Under the pieces are notes generated by a model. It worked only from the letters and a program-made list of their open reading frames with translations. It did not search any database and was not told where the DNA came from. A stretch of DNA of 31,796 bases from an uncultured Bacilli bacterium (GTDB lineage Bacteria > Bacillota_I > Bacilli_A > RF39 > UBA660), in contig CANQFX010000003.1 in the NCBI GenBank assembly GCA_947600015.1, forward strand, positions 1 to 31,796, written 5' to 3'. The position numbers and the translations under genes were made by a program. Positions 15,977-22,125 of this stretch are shown here, one piece after another. Every line of letters starts with the position of its first letter. Position 1 is the first letter of the stretch.

Positions 15977-16007
15977 AGCATTGTTATTAAAAATTGGAGG
16001 TTTTACT

Positions 16008-16796
16008 ATGAAAAATATAAACTTTGAAGCTTATTTTAATGAAAGTAAAAATTATTATGACTCAAAAATTATAATTAACATTTTAGAAGATATACTAGGT
16101 ATGTCCATCGATGAAATTAGAAAAATGGCTATGGATTGTCAAATTGTTGTTACAAAAGAACAAATAGAAAACTATCTTGAACAAAAATTGATAGAAGAAA
16201 ACCTTGAATTAAAAAAGAGAATTGAAAGTCCCAAAACTAAAAGAAGTAGTAATGCTGCACAATGGACAAAACAAGATATAAAAGATTTTTCTCAAGAATT
16301 TGTGGATGGTATCAGGGCATCCAGATACTGTTTTGAGCCATATACTTTAGAATATTTTAAAAAATATACAACGATTGTAAGAAATAAAATTCATTTATTA
16401 TTAAATTTGATTGAAAAAATTGGACATAAAGATAGTCAAACGATTCAAGATGTTCTTGCTGATTTAGATATTGTATTAGACGAAAATGGAAATATTTTAA
16501 AAAGTGATATCATTCGTTTAATTACACCAACGGTTGATAATATTAATGATTTAAATGCACAACTTTCAAAAGCGAATGATTTATCTACTTACTTAACTTT
16601 TAAAATATCAAAATCTTCATTATATAAAGATGGTTTTTCTGAAAAAGAAATATATCCTAGTCAAGCAATACAAATAAAAGATTTATATTGTGACGATATG
16701 CCAGGAAATGTTAAATTGTCTGAACGACAACAACAGGCATTAAAAGAAGATCAAGGTAAAGTTATGAAAAAAATTCTAACACTTTTATCAGATTAA
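16008..16796 (+). CDS. Hypothetical 262-aa protein
   Basis: I do not recognise this protein. It is soluble and mostly helical: residues 1-70 include a segment SIDEIRKMAMDCQIVVTKEQIENYLEQKL that could be a helix-turn-helix or a short oligomerisation helix, then a positively charged linker (KTKRSSNAAQWT, about 78-90), and a larger helical domain. Its start at 16008 is set by TTGGAGG 7 bases upstream, after an extended -10. The coding strand is opposite to the neighbouring operons and the gene is flanked by its own terminator, so it is a single-gene unit. Gene content nearby (remnants, tRNA) suggests an accessory locus. Confidence 0.7.
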   Translation: MKNINFEAYFNESKNYYDSKIIINILEDILGMSIDEIRKMAMDCQIVVTKEQIENYLEQKLIEENLELKKRIESPKTKRSSNAAQWTKQDIKDFSQEFVDGIRASRYCFEPYTLEYFKKYTTIVRNKIHLLLNLIEKIGHKDSQTIQDVLADLDIVLDENGNILKSDIIRLITPTVDNINDLNAQLSKANDLSTYLTFKISKSSLYKDGFSEKEIYPSQAIQIKDLYCDDMPGNVKLSERQQQALKEDQGKVMKKILTLLSD

Positions 16797-16813
16797 ATTT
16801 TAAACTATAGGAC

Positions 16814-16858
16814 AAAAACTGTAATGAAATAAAATCCATTTTCATTCAGTTTTTATTT
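16814..16858 (+). terminator. Terminator of the 262-aa gene
   Basis: AAAAACTG (16814-16821) pairs with CAGTTTTT (16847-16854), extended by AATGAAA (16823-16829) with TTTCATT (16840-16846) around one bulged T. The 3' arm ends in a T run. Confidence 0.85.
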
Positions 16859-16967
16859 GCTTATAAAAATCACTAGTATCTCGCGTATATTTTTAGTTTT
16901 ATTAATAAATACGAAATGAATTACCACAATAAATATAGCATATGATTTTTATTAAATTATATTTATA

Positions 16968-17270
16968 TCATTTATCATTTACTTCATATTGGTTATTGTT
17001 GAACAATGTAAAGGTGATCTGAAATCTTATTTTTAATTTGCTATTATTGTATAATTTAATTTTTGCATTACCAGTTATATGATACTTATTTGTTTGCTTC
17101 ACTCCTATATGAATCGTTTCATAATCATATACTATTTTTTTCATATTATCTATTTTATTATTCATTATATCTGTCACAATATTCATTATATCATTTATAT
17201 TATCATTACCCAAAAATTCATCTAACTTGTTTGTTCCTACCAAAAAATTAAACAATTCATCATTCTTCAT
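16968..17270 (-). CDS. Hypothetical 100-aa protein
   Basis: A small acidic protein whose family I do not recognise: a helical N-terminal half rich in Asn/Asp/Ile (DELFNFLVGTNKLDEFL), followed by strands (IHIGVKQTNKYHITGNAKIKLY...). The strand pattern could be a small beta domain. It follows the 78-aa gene by a short gap on the same strand and probably shares its mRNA. The start is uncertain: ATG 17270 has GAGAG before it, ATG 17282 has AAGGAA but too close to the codon. Confidence 0.55.
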   Translation of the reverse strand: MKNDELFNFLVGTNKLDEFLGNDNINDIMNIVTDIMNNKIDNMKKIVYDYETIHIGVKQTNKYHITGNAKIKLYNNSKLKIRFQITFTLFNNNQYEVNDK

Positions 17271-17303
17271 TATATCTCTCATTTCCTTATCTACTGATTT
17301 ATT

Positions 17304-17540
17304 CTATGCTAATGCATTTTTAAAAAGTGTTTTTACTAATTTTCCTTTATCTTCAATGACTAAATAATCACAGTTTGTAATATCTGCTTTTGCCACCATA
17401 TTAATTCTTATTATATTCCCATTAAAAAATTCTATTTCCATATACTTGTTAACAAGATAAGTCCTATTATGGTGCTTGTTTGTTATTAACGCATTTTTAT
17501 AAATGTTAATCATCTTAACTTTCTTTTGTATTTCTAACAT
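17304..17540 (-). CDS. Hypothetical 78-aa protein
   Basis: A small basic protein of unknown family: an N-terminal helix (IQKKVKMINIYKNALI) followed by beta strands with IEFFNGNIIRINMV and DYLVIEDKGKLVKTLF, a plausible small beta-barrel. ATG 17540 is preferred because AGAGAGGG lies 6 bases before it; another in-frame ATG two codons earlier is too close to the ribosome site. It is the first gene of a two-gene unit. Confidence 0.55.
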   Translation of the reverse strand: MLEIQKKVKMINIYKNALITNKHHNRTYLVNKYMEIEFFNGNIIRINMVAKADITNCDYLVIEDKGKLVKTLFKNALA

Positions 17541-17631
17541 ATTCATCCCTCTCTTTCTCTTTAATCATAACACCTGATTTTCAAATATTGGACTTTTTTT
17601 TGCACATGATACAAAATTTTTAAATAATATT

Positions 17632-17661
17632 AAAAAGAACACTTTTAAGGTGTCCTTTTTT
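17632..17661. terminator. Bidirectional terminator in the accessory patch
   Basis: An imperfect stem (GAACACTT 17637-17644 with AAGGTGTCC 17647-17655) is followed by a T run on both strands. It has no obvious gene directly upstream on the plus strand, consistent with a deletion. Confidence 0.55.
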
Positions 17662-17668
17662 ACATATT

Positions 17669-17679
17669 AATATGGGGCG
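17669..17679 (+). repeat. Partial copy of the tRNA-His 3' end (candidate att site)
   Basis: The 11 bases AATATGGGGCG at 17669-17679 are repeated at 18993-19003, where they include the 3' end of the tRNA-His gene. In DNA this AT-rich a GGGGCG is rare. The repeat is short, so an attachment site is a suggestion only. Confidence 0.35.
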
Positions 17680-17786
17680 ACAACAAAGGTTATCTAAAAC
17701 CCTAAAGTAAAAGTTGATAAACAACTAATTCCTGTAAACATTATAACATACTTTTATGAGTTGATATACTTATTTTTAATGGTGTT

Positions 17787-17906
17787 TTATCTATTACCAG
17801 TTAAATCTGCAAGTTCTTGAAGTGTGTACTTTCTCATTAAGCGATATTTCTTTATATTTTTTCTAACAATTAATGATAATTGCTCTTTAGAATATCTACT
17901 GATCAA
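17787..17906 (-). pseudogene. Truncated XRE-family helix-turn-helix regulator
   Basis: A TTG start at 17906, with GGAAGTG a few bases upstream, opens a 39-codon frame: a basic helix (RKNIKKYRLMRK) followed by TLQELADLTG, the first helices of an XRE/Cro-type DNA-binding domain. The frame then stops after Gly-Asn-Arg, just where the recognition helix (usually S..YIS.IE) should begin. The other frames do not restore it. It is a broken repressor-like gene, typical of decayed mobile elements. Confidence 0.7.
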
Positions 17907-17982
17907 AGTACATCACTTCCTTTCTAGTAAAATTATTTCATAAAAAGTTTAAAAAACATGTCGACTGTTTGAAATTATATGA

Positions 17983-17988
17983 TATAAT
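17983..17988 (+). promoter_or_regulatory. -10 box of the PH-domain gene
   Basis: TATAAT at 17983-17988 is followed 26 bases later by the ATG, with an AAAGGAG ribosome site between. A convincing -35 is not seen; TGTCGA at 17959-17964 lies 18 bases upstream. Confidence 0.55.
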
Positions 17989-18013
17989 ACTATCGAAAGG
18001 AGTTGCTGCTAAA

Positions 18014-18436
18014 ATGGAAGAAACTATAAAAGAAGGGAAAATCTCTATTGCTACTTTAATAATTAGATTAATAATTGATTTTTTTGCAATGTTTATTTTA
18101 ATAGGATTTATTTGGATTATAAAAGATTTAATAAAATTCTTCACAACAAAATTAATTATTACTAATAAAAGAGTAAATGGTAAAACAGGCCTTATCAATA
18201 CTAATGAATTAGATAGTCCACTAAATAAAATAAATGGTGTTCAAGTAAGACAAGGTTTACTTGGAAAAATATTTAATTATGGTACTGTTTCAATAACAAC
18301 AGCTTCAACAGTGTTTAATTTCGACTATATTGATAAACCAAACGATTTTAAAACTATTTTAAATAATCAAATTGAAAAATATGATGATGATAGAATAGAA
18401 AAACAAGCAAGAAAAATGGCAGAAGCAATGAGATAA
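18014..18436 (+). CDS. Small membrane protein with bacterial PH domain (bPH_2)
   Basis: This 140-residue protein has an N-terminal amphipathic start and one long hydrophobic segment (about 11-37, IATLIIRLIIDFFAMFILIGFIWII), then a bPH_2 domain (PF03703): KLIITNKRVNGKTGLINTNELDSPLNKINGVQVRQGLLGKIFNYGTVSI at about 45-95, the usual pattern of lTnkRv, the strand with Asn-Lys-Ile and Ile-x-x-Val, and Gly-x-Val at its end. Relatives (YdbS/YdbT type) are membrane-bound and of unknown role. The tail is charged. ATG 18014 follows AAAGGAG by 11 bases; an earlier in-frame ATG overlaps the -10 region. It stands alone among gene remnants. Confidence 0.8.
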   Translation: MEETIKEGKISIATLIIRLIIDFFAMFILIGFIWIIKDLIKFFTTKLIITNKRVNGKTGLINTNELDSPLNKINGVQVRQGLLGKIFNYGTVSITTASTVFNFDYIDKPNDFKTILNNQIEKYDDDRIEKQARKMAEAMR

Positions 18437-18445
18437 TCAATTAAA

Positions 18446-18473
18446 CCTGGCTAAATAAATAGCCAGGCTTTTT
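18446..18473 (+). terminator. Terminator of the PH-domain gene
   Basis: CCTGGCT (18446-18452) with AGCCAGG (18461-18467) and a T run after it. Confidence 0.9.
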
Positions 18474-18487
18474 AATATCTTTATATA

Positions 18488-18566
18488 AAGCAAAAGGAAG
18501 AGCTAAACTCTTCCTTTTAAAAAACTTCTACCAAGTGTATAAATACACCTGCAACAATCTAAAGTA
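18488..18566 (-). ncRNA. Candidate small RNA of about 78 nt
   Basis: A good minus-strand promoter (see the next entry) would start a transcript near 18565. It contains a 5-bp hairpin GTGTA-TAAA-TACAC at 18535-18548 and ends in an 11-bp hairpin (18492-18502 with 18508-18518) followed by TTTTGCTTT, terminator-like. No gene fits between promoter and terminator; at most a six-codon frame is present. This is inference from promoter and terminator alone. Confidence 0.4.
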
Positions 18567-18607
18567 CTTTGATTATACCATTTCAAATATTTAAGTCAAT
18601 ACTTTAG
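18559..18607 (-). promoter_or_regulatory. Promoter flanked by an inverted 8-bp operator-like repeat
   Basis: On the minus strand TTGACT (18594-18599), 16 bases, TATAAT (18572-18577). The promoter is bracketed by CTAAAGTA (18559-18566) and its reverse complement TACTTTAG (18600-18607). A second, overlapping pair is ACAATCTAAA (18554-18563) with TTTAGATTGT (18621-18630). Confidence 0.6.
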
Positions 18608-18621
18608 GGAATAAGTAGTAT

Positions 18622-18900
18622 TTAGATTGTTTTTAAATAATCTTCTAATTCTGACAATTTAATCTTATTAGATAAGTTTTCAATAAATATTTCATTAGAA
18701 TAATTAAAAGCAAGAAATGTTATATTATTAATTATTATTCTATGTGGCTCAATATAAATTAAGTTAGTTCTATCAACTTCTCTAATACTACCATTAATAA
18801 TAGTTGTTTTAGTATTAGTAAAATCGCATATGAACTCAATTTTCTTTTTTAATGATTCTTCTAATGAAAGTTCTTCTTTAATAATATTTATCTTCTTAAG
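18622..18900 (-). pseudogene. Orphan 3' gene fragment without a start codon
   Basis: A 92-codon frame on the minus strand ends in TAA at 18622-18624. It has convincing protein-like composition (KKIEFICDFTNTKT..., ...IYIEPHRIIINNITFLAF...) but a stop lies directly before it, with no ATG/GTG/TTG or ribosome site at its beginning. I do not recognise the family; a beta-rich fold with a final helix is likely. It looks like the 3' remainder of a deleted gene. Confidence 0.45.
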
Positions 18901-18920
18901 TTAGGAGAGTTTTTAATAAC

Positions 18921-18953
18921 AAAAAACTAGGATTTCCTATTGAAATTCCTAGC
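18921..18953 (-). terminator. Terminator downstream of tRNA-His
   Basis: CTAGGA (minus strand, from 18952) pairs with TCCTAG at 18927-18932, with further pairs inside, followed by six T. A second small hairpin at 18969-18983 (AAACCT with AGGTTT) lies nearer the tRNA. Confidence 0.75.
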
Positions 18954-18992
18954 CTTTGCTATAATCAAAAACCTTAAAGGTTTGATTTCCCA

Positions 18993-19003
18993 AATATGGG
19001 GCG
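18993..19003 (+). repeat. Second copy of the 11-bp repeat, at the tRNA-His 3' end
   Basis: AATATGGGGCG, identical to 17669-17679; here it covers the CCA, discriminator and last acceptor bases of tRNA-His. Confidence 0.35.
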
Positions 19004-19073
19004 TCATAAGGGGATCGAACCCTTGCATACTGGTGCCACAAACCAGCGTGTTAACCACTTCACCAATGGCGCC
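18997..19073 (-). tRNA. tRNA-His (anticodon GTG)
   Basis: A complete cloverleaf on the minus strand, with encoded CCA (18999-18997) and the extra G at position -1 facing C73, as in bacterial tRNA-His. The anticodon stem CTGGT/ACCAG holds the loop TTGTGGC with anticodon GTG; the T arm is AAGGG-TTCGATC-CCCTT. One oddity is a C-A mismatch at the fourth acceptor base pair. The promoter is probably TTGATT (19116-19121) with TAAAAT (19093-19098), spacing 17; a TATAAT overlaps at 19098-19103. Confidence 0.97.
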
Positions 19074-19134
19074 ATGTCGTATTGACTACTTTATTTTATT
19101 ATAAGGAATGAAAAAAATCAAGTCTTTTTTCATT

Positions 19135-19166
19135 TTTAGGTATTTATCTATACACAAATACCTAAA
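19135..19166. repeat. Perfect 11-bp inverted repeat upstream of the cotJ operon
   Basis: TTTAGGTATTT (19135-19145) and AAATACCTAAA (19156-19166) are separated by 10 bases. No T run follows on either strand, so a terminator is unlikely. It ends 29 bases before the cotJ start codon and could be an operator or an mRNA 5' hairpin. GAATACATT at 19169-19177 resembles a sporulation sigma-E -10 element, but no matching -35 is seen. Confidence 0.6.
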
Positions 19167-19195
19167 CAGAATACATTAAAGAGAAGGGAGATATT

Positions 19196-19624
19196 ATGTA
19201 TAATTACAATTTTTCAGAAAACGATTGGTATAAAAATATAAGTAGAAATACCAATCAAACGAATATGATGCCATCACTTTTTACGCCAGAAGAAGGCTAT
19301 AATAAAGGAAATCTATTTGCAAACTTATATAGTCAATATAAAAACTATAAACCAGCAGTTCTAACTGCTTCTAATGAAAAAGATCGCTTATTTTTAAATT
19401 ATGCCCAAAATGCCTTTGCTGCTCACGAATTAAATCTTTATTTAGATCTTCATCCAAATGATACTAGTATGATTACTTTATTCAATGATTATAGAGAAAA
19501 AGCAGATCAATTAATGAAAGAATATGAATCAAAATATGGACCACTAAATATTAGTAGTAATAGTCTAAATCAAACCCCATTCGTATGGGAACAAGAAACT
19601 TGGCCATGGGAAGGAGGAATGTAA
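19196..19624 (+). CDS. cotJB: CotJA/CotJB-like spore coat protein
   Basis: This 142-residue protein combines two spore-coat parts. Residues about 24-60 (MPSLFTPEEGYNKGNLFANLYSQYKNYKP) resemble CotJA; residues about 60-142 are CotJB (PF12652): FAAHELNLYLDLHPNDTSMITLF, YESKYGPLN, and a C-terminal WPWE. In Bacillus the two are separate genes of the cotJABC operon; here the CotJA-like piece and CotJB seem fused. The family packs in the inner coat of the forespore, made in the mother cell. Upstream is GGGAG, five bases from the ATG. It is followed directly by cotJC, whose ribosome site lies inside it. Confidence 0.88.
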   Translation: MYNYNFSENDWYKNISRNTNQTNMMPSLFTPEEGYNKGNLFANLYSQYKNYKPAVLTASNEKDRLFLNYAQNAFAAHELNLYLDLHPNDTSMITLFNDYREKADQLMKEYESKYGPLNISSNSLNQTPFVWEQETWPWEGGM

Positions 19625-20290
19625 ATGTTTAGTTATCAAAAAAGACTTCAATATCCAATTAATATTAAGAAAAAAGATTTACGTATGGCAAAATATTTAA
19701 TTACACAATATGGGGGTTCGAATGGAGAACTAGCTGCTGCATTGCGTTATTTAAATCAACGTTATACAATGCCAGATAATCGTGGACGTGCATTGTTAAG
19801 TGATATTGGAACAGAAGAATTGGCCCATGTAGAAATGATTTCCACTATGGTGTATCAATTAATGAAAGATGCTACACCAGATGAAATTAGAGCTGCTGGC
19901 CTTGATAGTCATTATGCAGAACATGGAAAAGCACTTTATCCAACGGATGCGAATGGGGTTCCATTTACTGTTACTTATTTTGCCACAACAGGAGATCCTC
20001 TTGCTGATATTTCAGAAGATATGGCTGCAGAACAAAAAGCACGCGCAGTTTATGAAAATTTAATTGATTTGACTACAGATCCAGATGTACTTGGACCACT
20101 TTTATGGTTAAGACAAAGAGAAATCGTTCATTATAATCGTTTCAAAGAATTATTTAAATATTATCAAAAGAATTTAAAAAAGGGAAATAATCAGTTTACT
20201 AGTCAACCAGTAGATACCGATAATAATACTATGTATAATAATATGTTATTAAATCAATTCCAACCAAATAACAATGATAAATTTATGTAA
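19625..20290 (+). CDS. cotJC: CotJC, manganese-catalase-family spore coat protein
   Basis: This 221-residue protein belongs to the ferritin-like manganese catalase family. Four helices carry the dinuclear metal ligands: Glu in NGELAAALRYL (about 36), EELAHVEM (about 65-72), EDMAAEQKARAVYENL (about 136-148) and REIVHYNRF (about 170-178). In B. subtilis CotJC is an inner-coat component made in the mother cell; catalase activity of members has been suggested. The tail from about 190 is Asn/Gln-rich and looks disordered. It starts right after the cotJB-like stop with an AAGGAGG ribosome site, so it is in the same operon. Confidence 0.95.
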   Translation: MFSYQKRLQYPINIKKKDLRMAKYLITQYGGSNGELAAALRYLNQRYTMPDNRGRALLSDIGTEELAHVEMISTMVYQLMKDATPDEIRAAGLDSHYAEHGKALYPTDANGVPFTVTYFATTGDPLADISEDMAAEQKARAVYENLIDLTTDPDVLGPLLWLRQREIVHYNRFKELFKYYQKNLKKGNNQFTSQPVDTDNNTMYNNMLLNQFQPNNNDKFM

Positions 20291-20304
20291 AAAGTGATAA
20301 AAAG

Positions 20305-20327
20305 ATTCACGTTATGTGAATTTTTTT
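20305..20327. terminator. Bidirectional terminator between cotJC and the ASCH gene
   Basis: ATTCAC (20305-20310) with GTGAAT (20316-20321), followed by seven T on the plus strand; on the minus strand the hairpin is followed by CTTTTT. Confidence 0.8.
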
Positions 20328-21234
20328 ATGGAAAAAGATTAATTTCATTCCCACTTTCACAATGATGATAAAACTCTTCGGTTGAAATATGGAACTTTGG
20401 TTTTTTATATTCATATAAAAATAGGTTTTCTTTTTGATAAGAATTCTTTAATTCTGTTTGAATAAACTTTCTTTTTACATCAGCAAGTAATTCTTCTTTT
20501 GAGGGATAATGATGAATTCCTCGAAACTTTTCCCAAGCGTGCTCAAACCAATAGATTTTACCTTCTTTTTCCAAGGTCAAAAAAGTATGCGTTGGACAAC
20601 TTTTCCCATCATAATAAACGATAAAATAAGTTTTTATATTCCAAGGATTTGCTTGTAAAAGACTTCGTTCTAATTCTACTTGATCCCAACAAACTCCTAC
20701 TTTATTTTTTCTTATTTCTGCTGGTGTTTGTAAGTAATAATCTTGGGCGAAGTTCTCCTCTACTTTATCATATTTATGATGATTCTTATCTATCCACCCA
20801 TACTCAATTTCTTCCATTATTTTCATGCATTCTTTTTCATCATAATAATTCCAAATGCCAAGTTGTCCTTTTGCAGGAATAGGAATAGATAAAGGGCTAA
20901 TCTCTTCTAATATCCAAGCATATCTTCCCTCTTTGTACTCGCCACAAAGATATTCTGGATCATTCTTTTCCATGTTTTCTACATACTCTTTTGTCATATA
21001 AATGCAATCTACTAGTTTGCATTTACAAATAATGAATCCATAGGAAAGAGAATCTGATTCTACTAATGTCATTAATTCTTTATTTTTACTATCGTTCTGT
21101 GAAATTTTACTACAACTTGCATGAATATATAACTCTCCTCGGTAATGGGTCGCATAACTTCTAGTTTCTATTTGTTTCTTTTTTTCTTTAACTAACGTTG
21201 CATATGGTTCTTTTAAACTAAGTACTTTCATCAT
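20326..21234 (-). CDS. ASCH domain fused to a transglutaminase-like domain
   Basis: This 302-residue protein has two parts. Residues 1-135 are an ASCH domain (PUA-like, RNA-binding fold): LKEPYATLVKEKKKQIETRS (7-26), a conserved YRGELYIHAS (31-40), and YGFIICKCKLVDCI (65-78). Residues about 150-302 have a papain/transglutaminase-like Cys-His-acid set: Cys182 in GVCWDQVELER, His216 in THTFL and Glu231 with His232 in FEHAW. This second domain resembles transglutaminase-like proteins found alone in Bacillota. The combination suggests action on RNA-bound or peptide substrate, but no substrate is known. Two start codons in a row follow GGAGG. It is 11 bases from the SDR gene upstream and probably co-transcribed. 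Confidence 0.8.
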   Translation of the reverse strand: MMKVLSLKEPYATLVKEKKKQIETRSYATHYRGELYIHASCSKISQNDSKNKELMTLVESDSLSYGFIICKCKLVDCIYMTKEYVENMEKNDPEYLCGEYKEGRYAWILEEISPLSIPIPAKGQLGIWNYYDEKECMKIMEEIEYGWIDKNHHKYDKVEENFAQDYYLQTPAEIRKNKVGVCWDQVELERSLLQANPWNIKTYFIVYYDGKSCPTHTFLTLEKEGKIYWFEHAWEKFRGIHHYPSKEELLADVKRKFIQTELKNSYQKENLFLYEYKKPKFHISTEEFYHHCESGNEINLFP

Positions 21235-21245
21235 GGATTCCTCCT

Positions 21246-22049
21246 TTACTTAGAAAAGAAATCTCTTTTATGAAAACCTGATGTCATAAAGCGCCAAGCA
21301 GCTTTTCGATTTGTTAGCCAGGTAAATTTTACATGATTTTTTTGATTGTGAATTATTTTTTTGACCATAAATTTTGCAATGACATCTGGATAGTCTCCTA
21401 AAATATTATATACATTCTTTGTCTTCTCGTCTAATTCAATTTTCTCACCATCCCCTAAAGATGTCGCAATAAAATTTGTAATCATAATTCCTGGAGTGAT
21501 TTTTCCAATACAAATGGGAAGATTGTTTTCTTCCACCTCATGAGCAAGGGCATCTGTAAAATAAGTAATTGCACGTTTCGCTGTTCCATATAAGGATAAA
21601 CCAGTAATTACTGCATTATTACTTCCATGTCCTTCTACATTATAGATTTGTCCTTTCTTTTGTTTTATCATAATAGGCATAATCGTCTTTACCCCTAAAA
21701 TTGCTCCTTTCAAATCAATATCTAATAATCGATCAATTGTTTTTTCATCTAGTTCCCATAATTTCTGATTTGGTTGATTTACGCCGGCATTGTTAATCCA
21801 AATATCAATGGAACCTAATCTTTCTATCACAGAAGATACCATTTTTTGGATTTGTTCTTCTTTTGTAACGTCTACAACATAACTTAATACTTCTCCGGGA
21901 GAAGAAAGCTGCTCTAATTCTTTTTTTGCTTGTTCTAAGTTTTCTTTTGATACGTCACACAAAACTACATGAAATCCTTCTTCACGAAAACACTTACTCA
22001 TCTCATAGCCAAATCCTCTTGCACTACCTGTAATTACAACGCTTTTCAT
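21246..22049 (-). CDS. Short-chain dehydrogenase/reductase (SDR)
   Basis: This 267-residue NAD(P)-dependent oxidoreductase has the classical SDR set: TGSARGFG (7-14), NNAG (86-89), catalytic Ser143, Tyr154 and Lys158 (YGTAK). A Cys-Asp at 31-32 after the second strand favours NAD(H). The substrate cannot be told from the sequence. A GGATGTG ribosome site precedes it, and an extended -10 (TGTTATACT, minus strand near 22074-22082) is probably its promoter. It comes after the glmS terminator, so it starts a two-gene unit with the ASCH gene. Confidence 0.9.
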   Translation of the reverse strand: MKSVVITGSARGFGYEMSKCFREEGFHVVLCDVSKENLEQAKKELEQLSSPGEVLSYVVDVTKEEQIQKMVSSVIERLGSIDIWINNAGVNQPNQKLWELDEKTIDRLLDIDLKGAILGVKTIMPIMIKQKKGQIYNVEGHGSNNAVITGLSLYGTAKRAITYFTDALAHEVEENNLPICIGKITPGIMITNFIATSLGDGEKIELDEKTKNVYNILGDYPDVIAKFMVKKIIHNQKNHVKFTWLTNRKAAWRFMTSGFHKRDFFSK

Positions 22050-22091
22050 TTTTTCACATCCTTTTCTATTGATAGTATAACATAAAGAGTC

Positions 22092-22118
22092 AAAAAAATA
22101 GAAACACTTTGTTTCTAT
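22092..22118 (-). terminator. glmS terminator
   Basis: Eight-bp stem, 22098-22105 with 22111-22118, five-base loop and at least six T after it on the minus strand. Confidence 0.9.
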
Positions 22119-22125
22119 CTTTATT

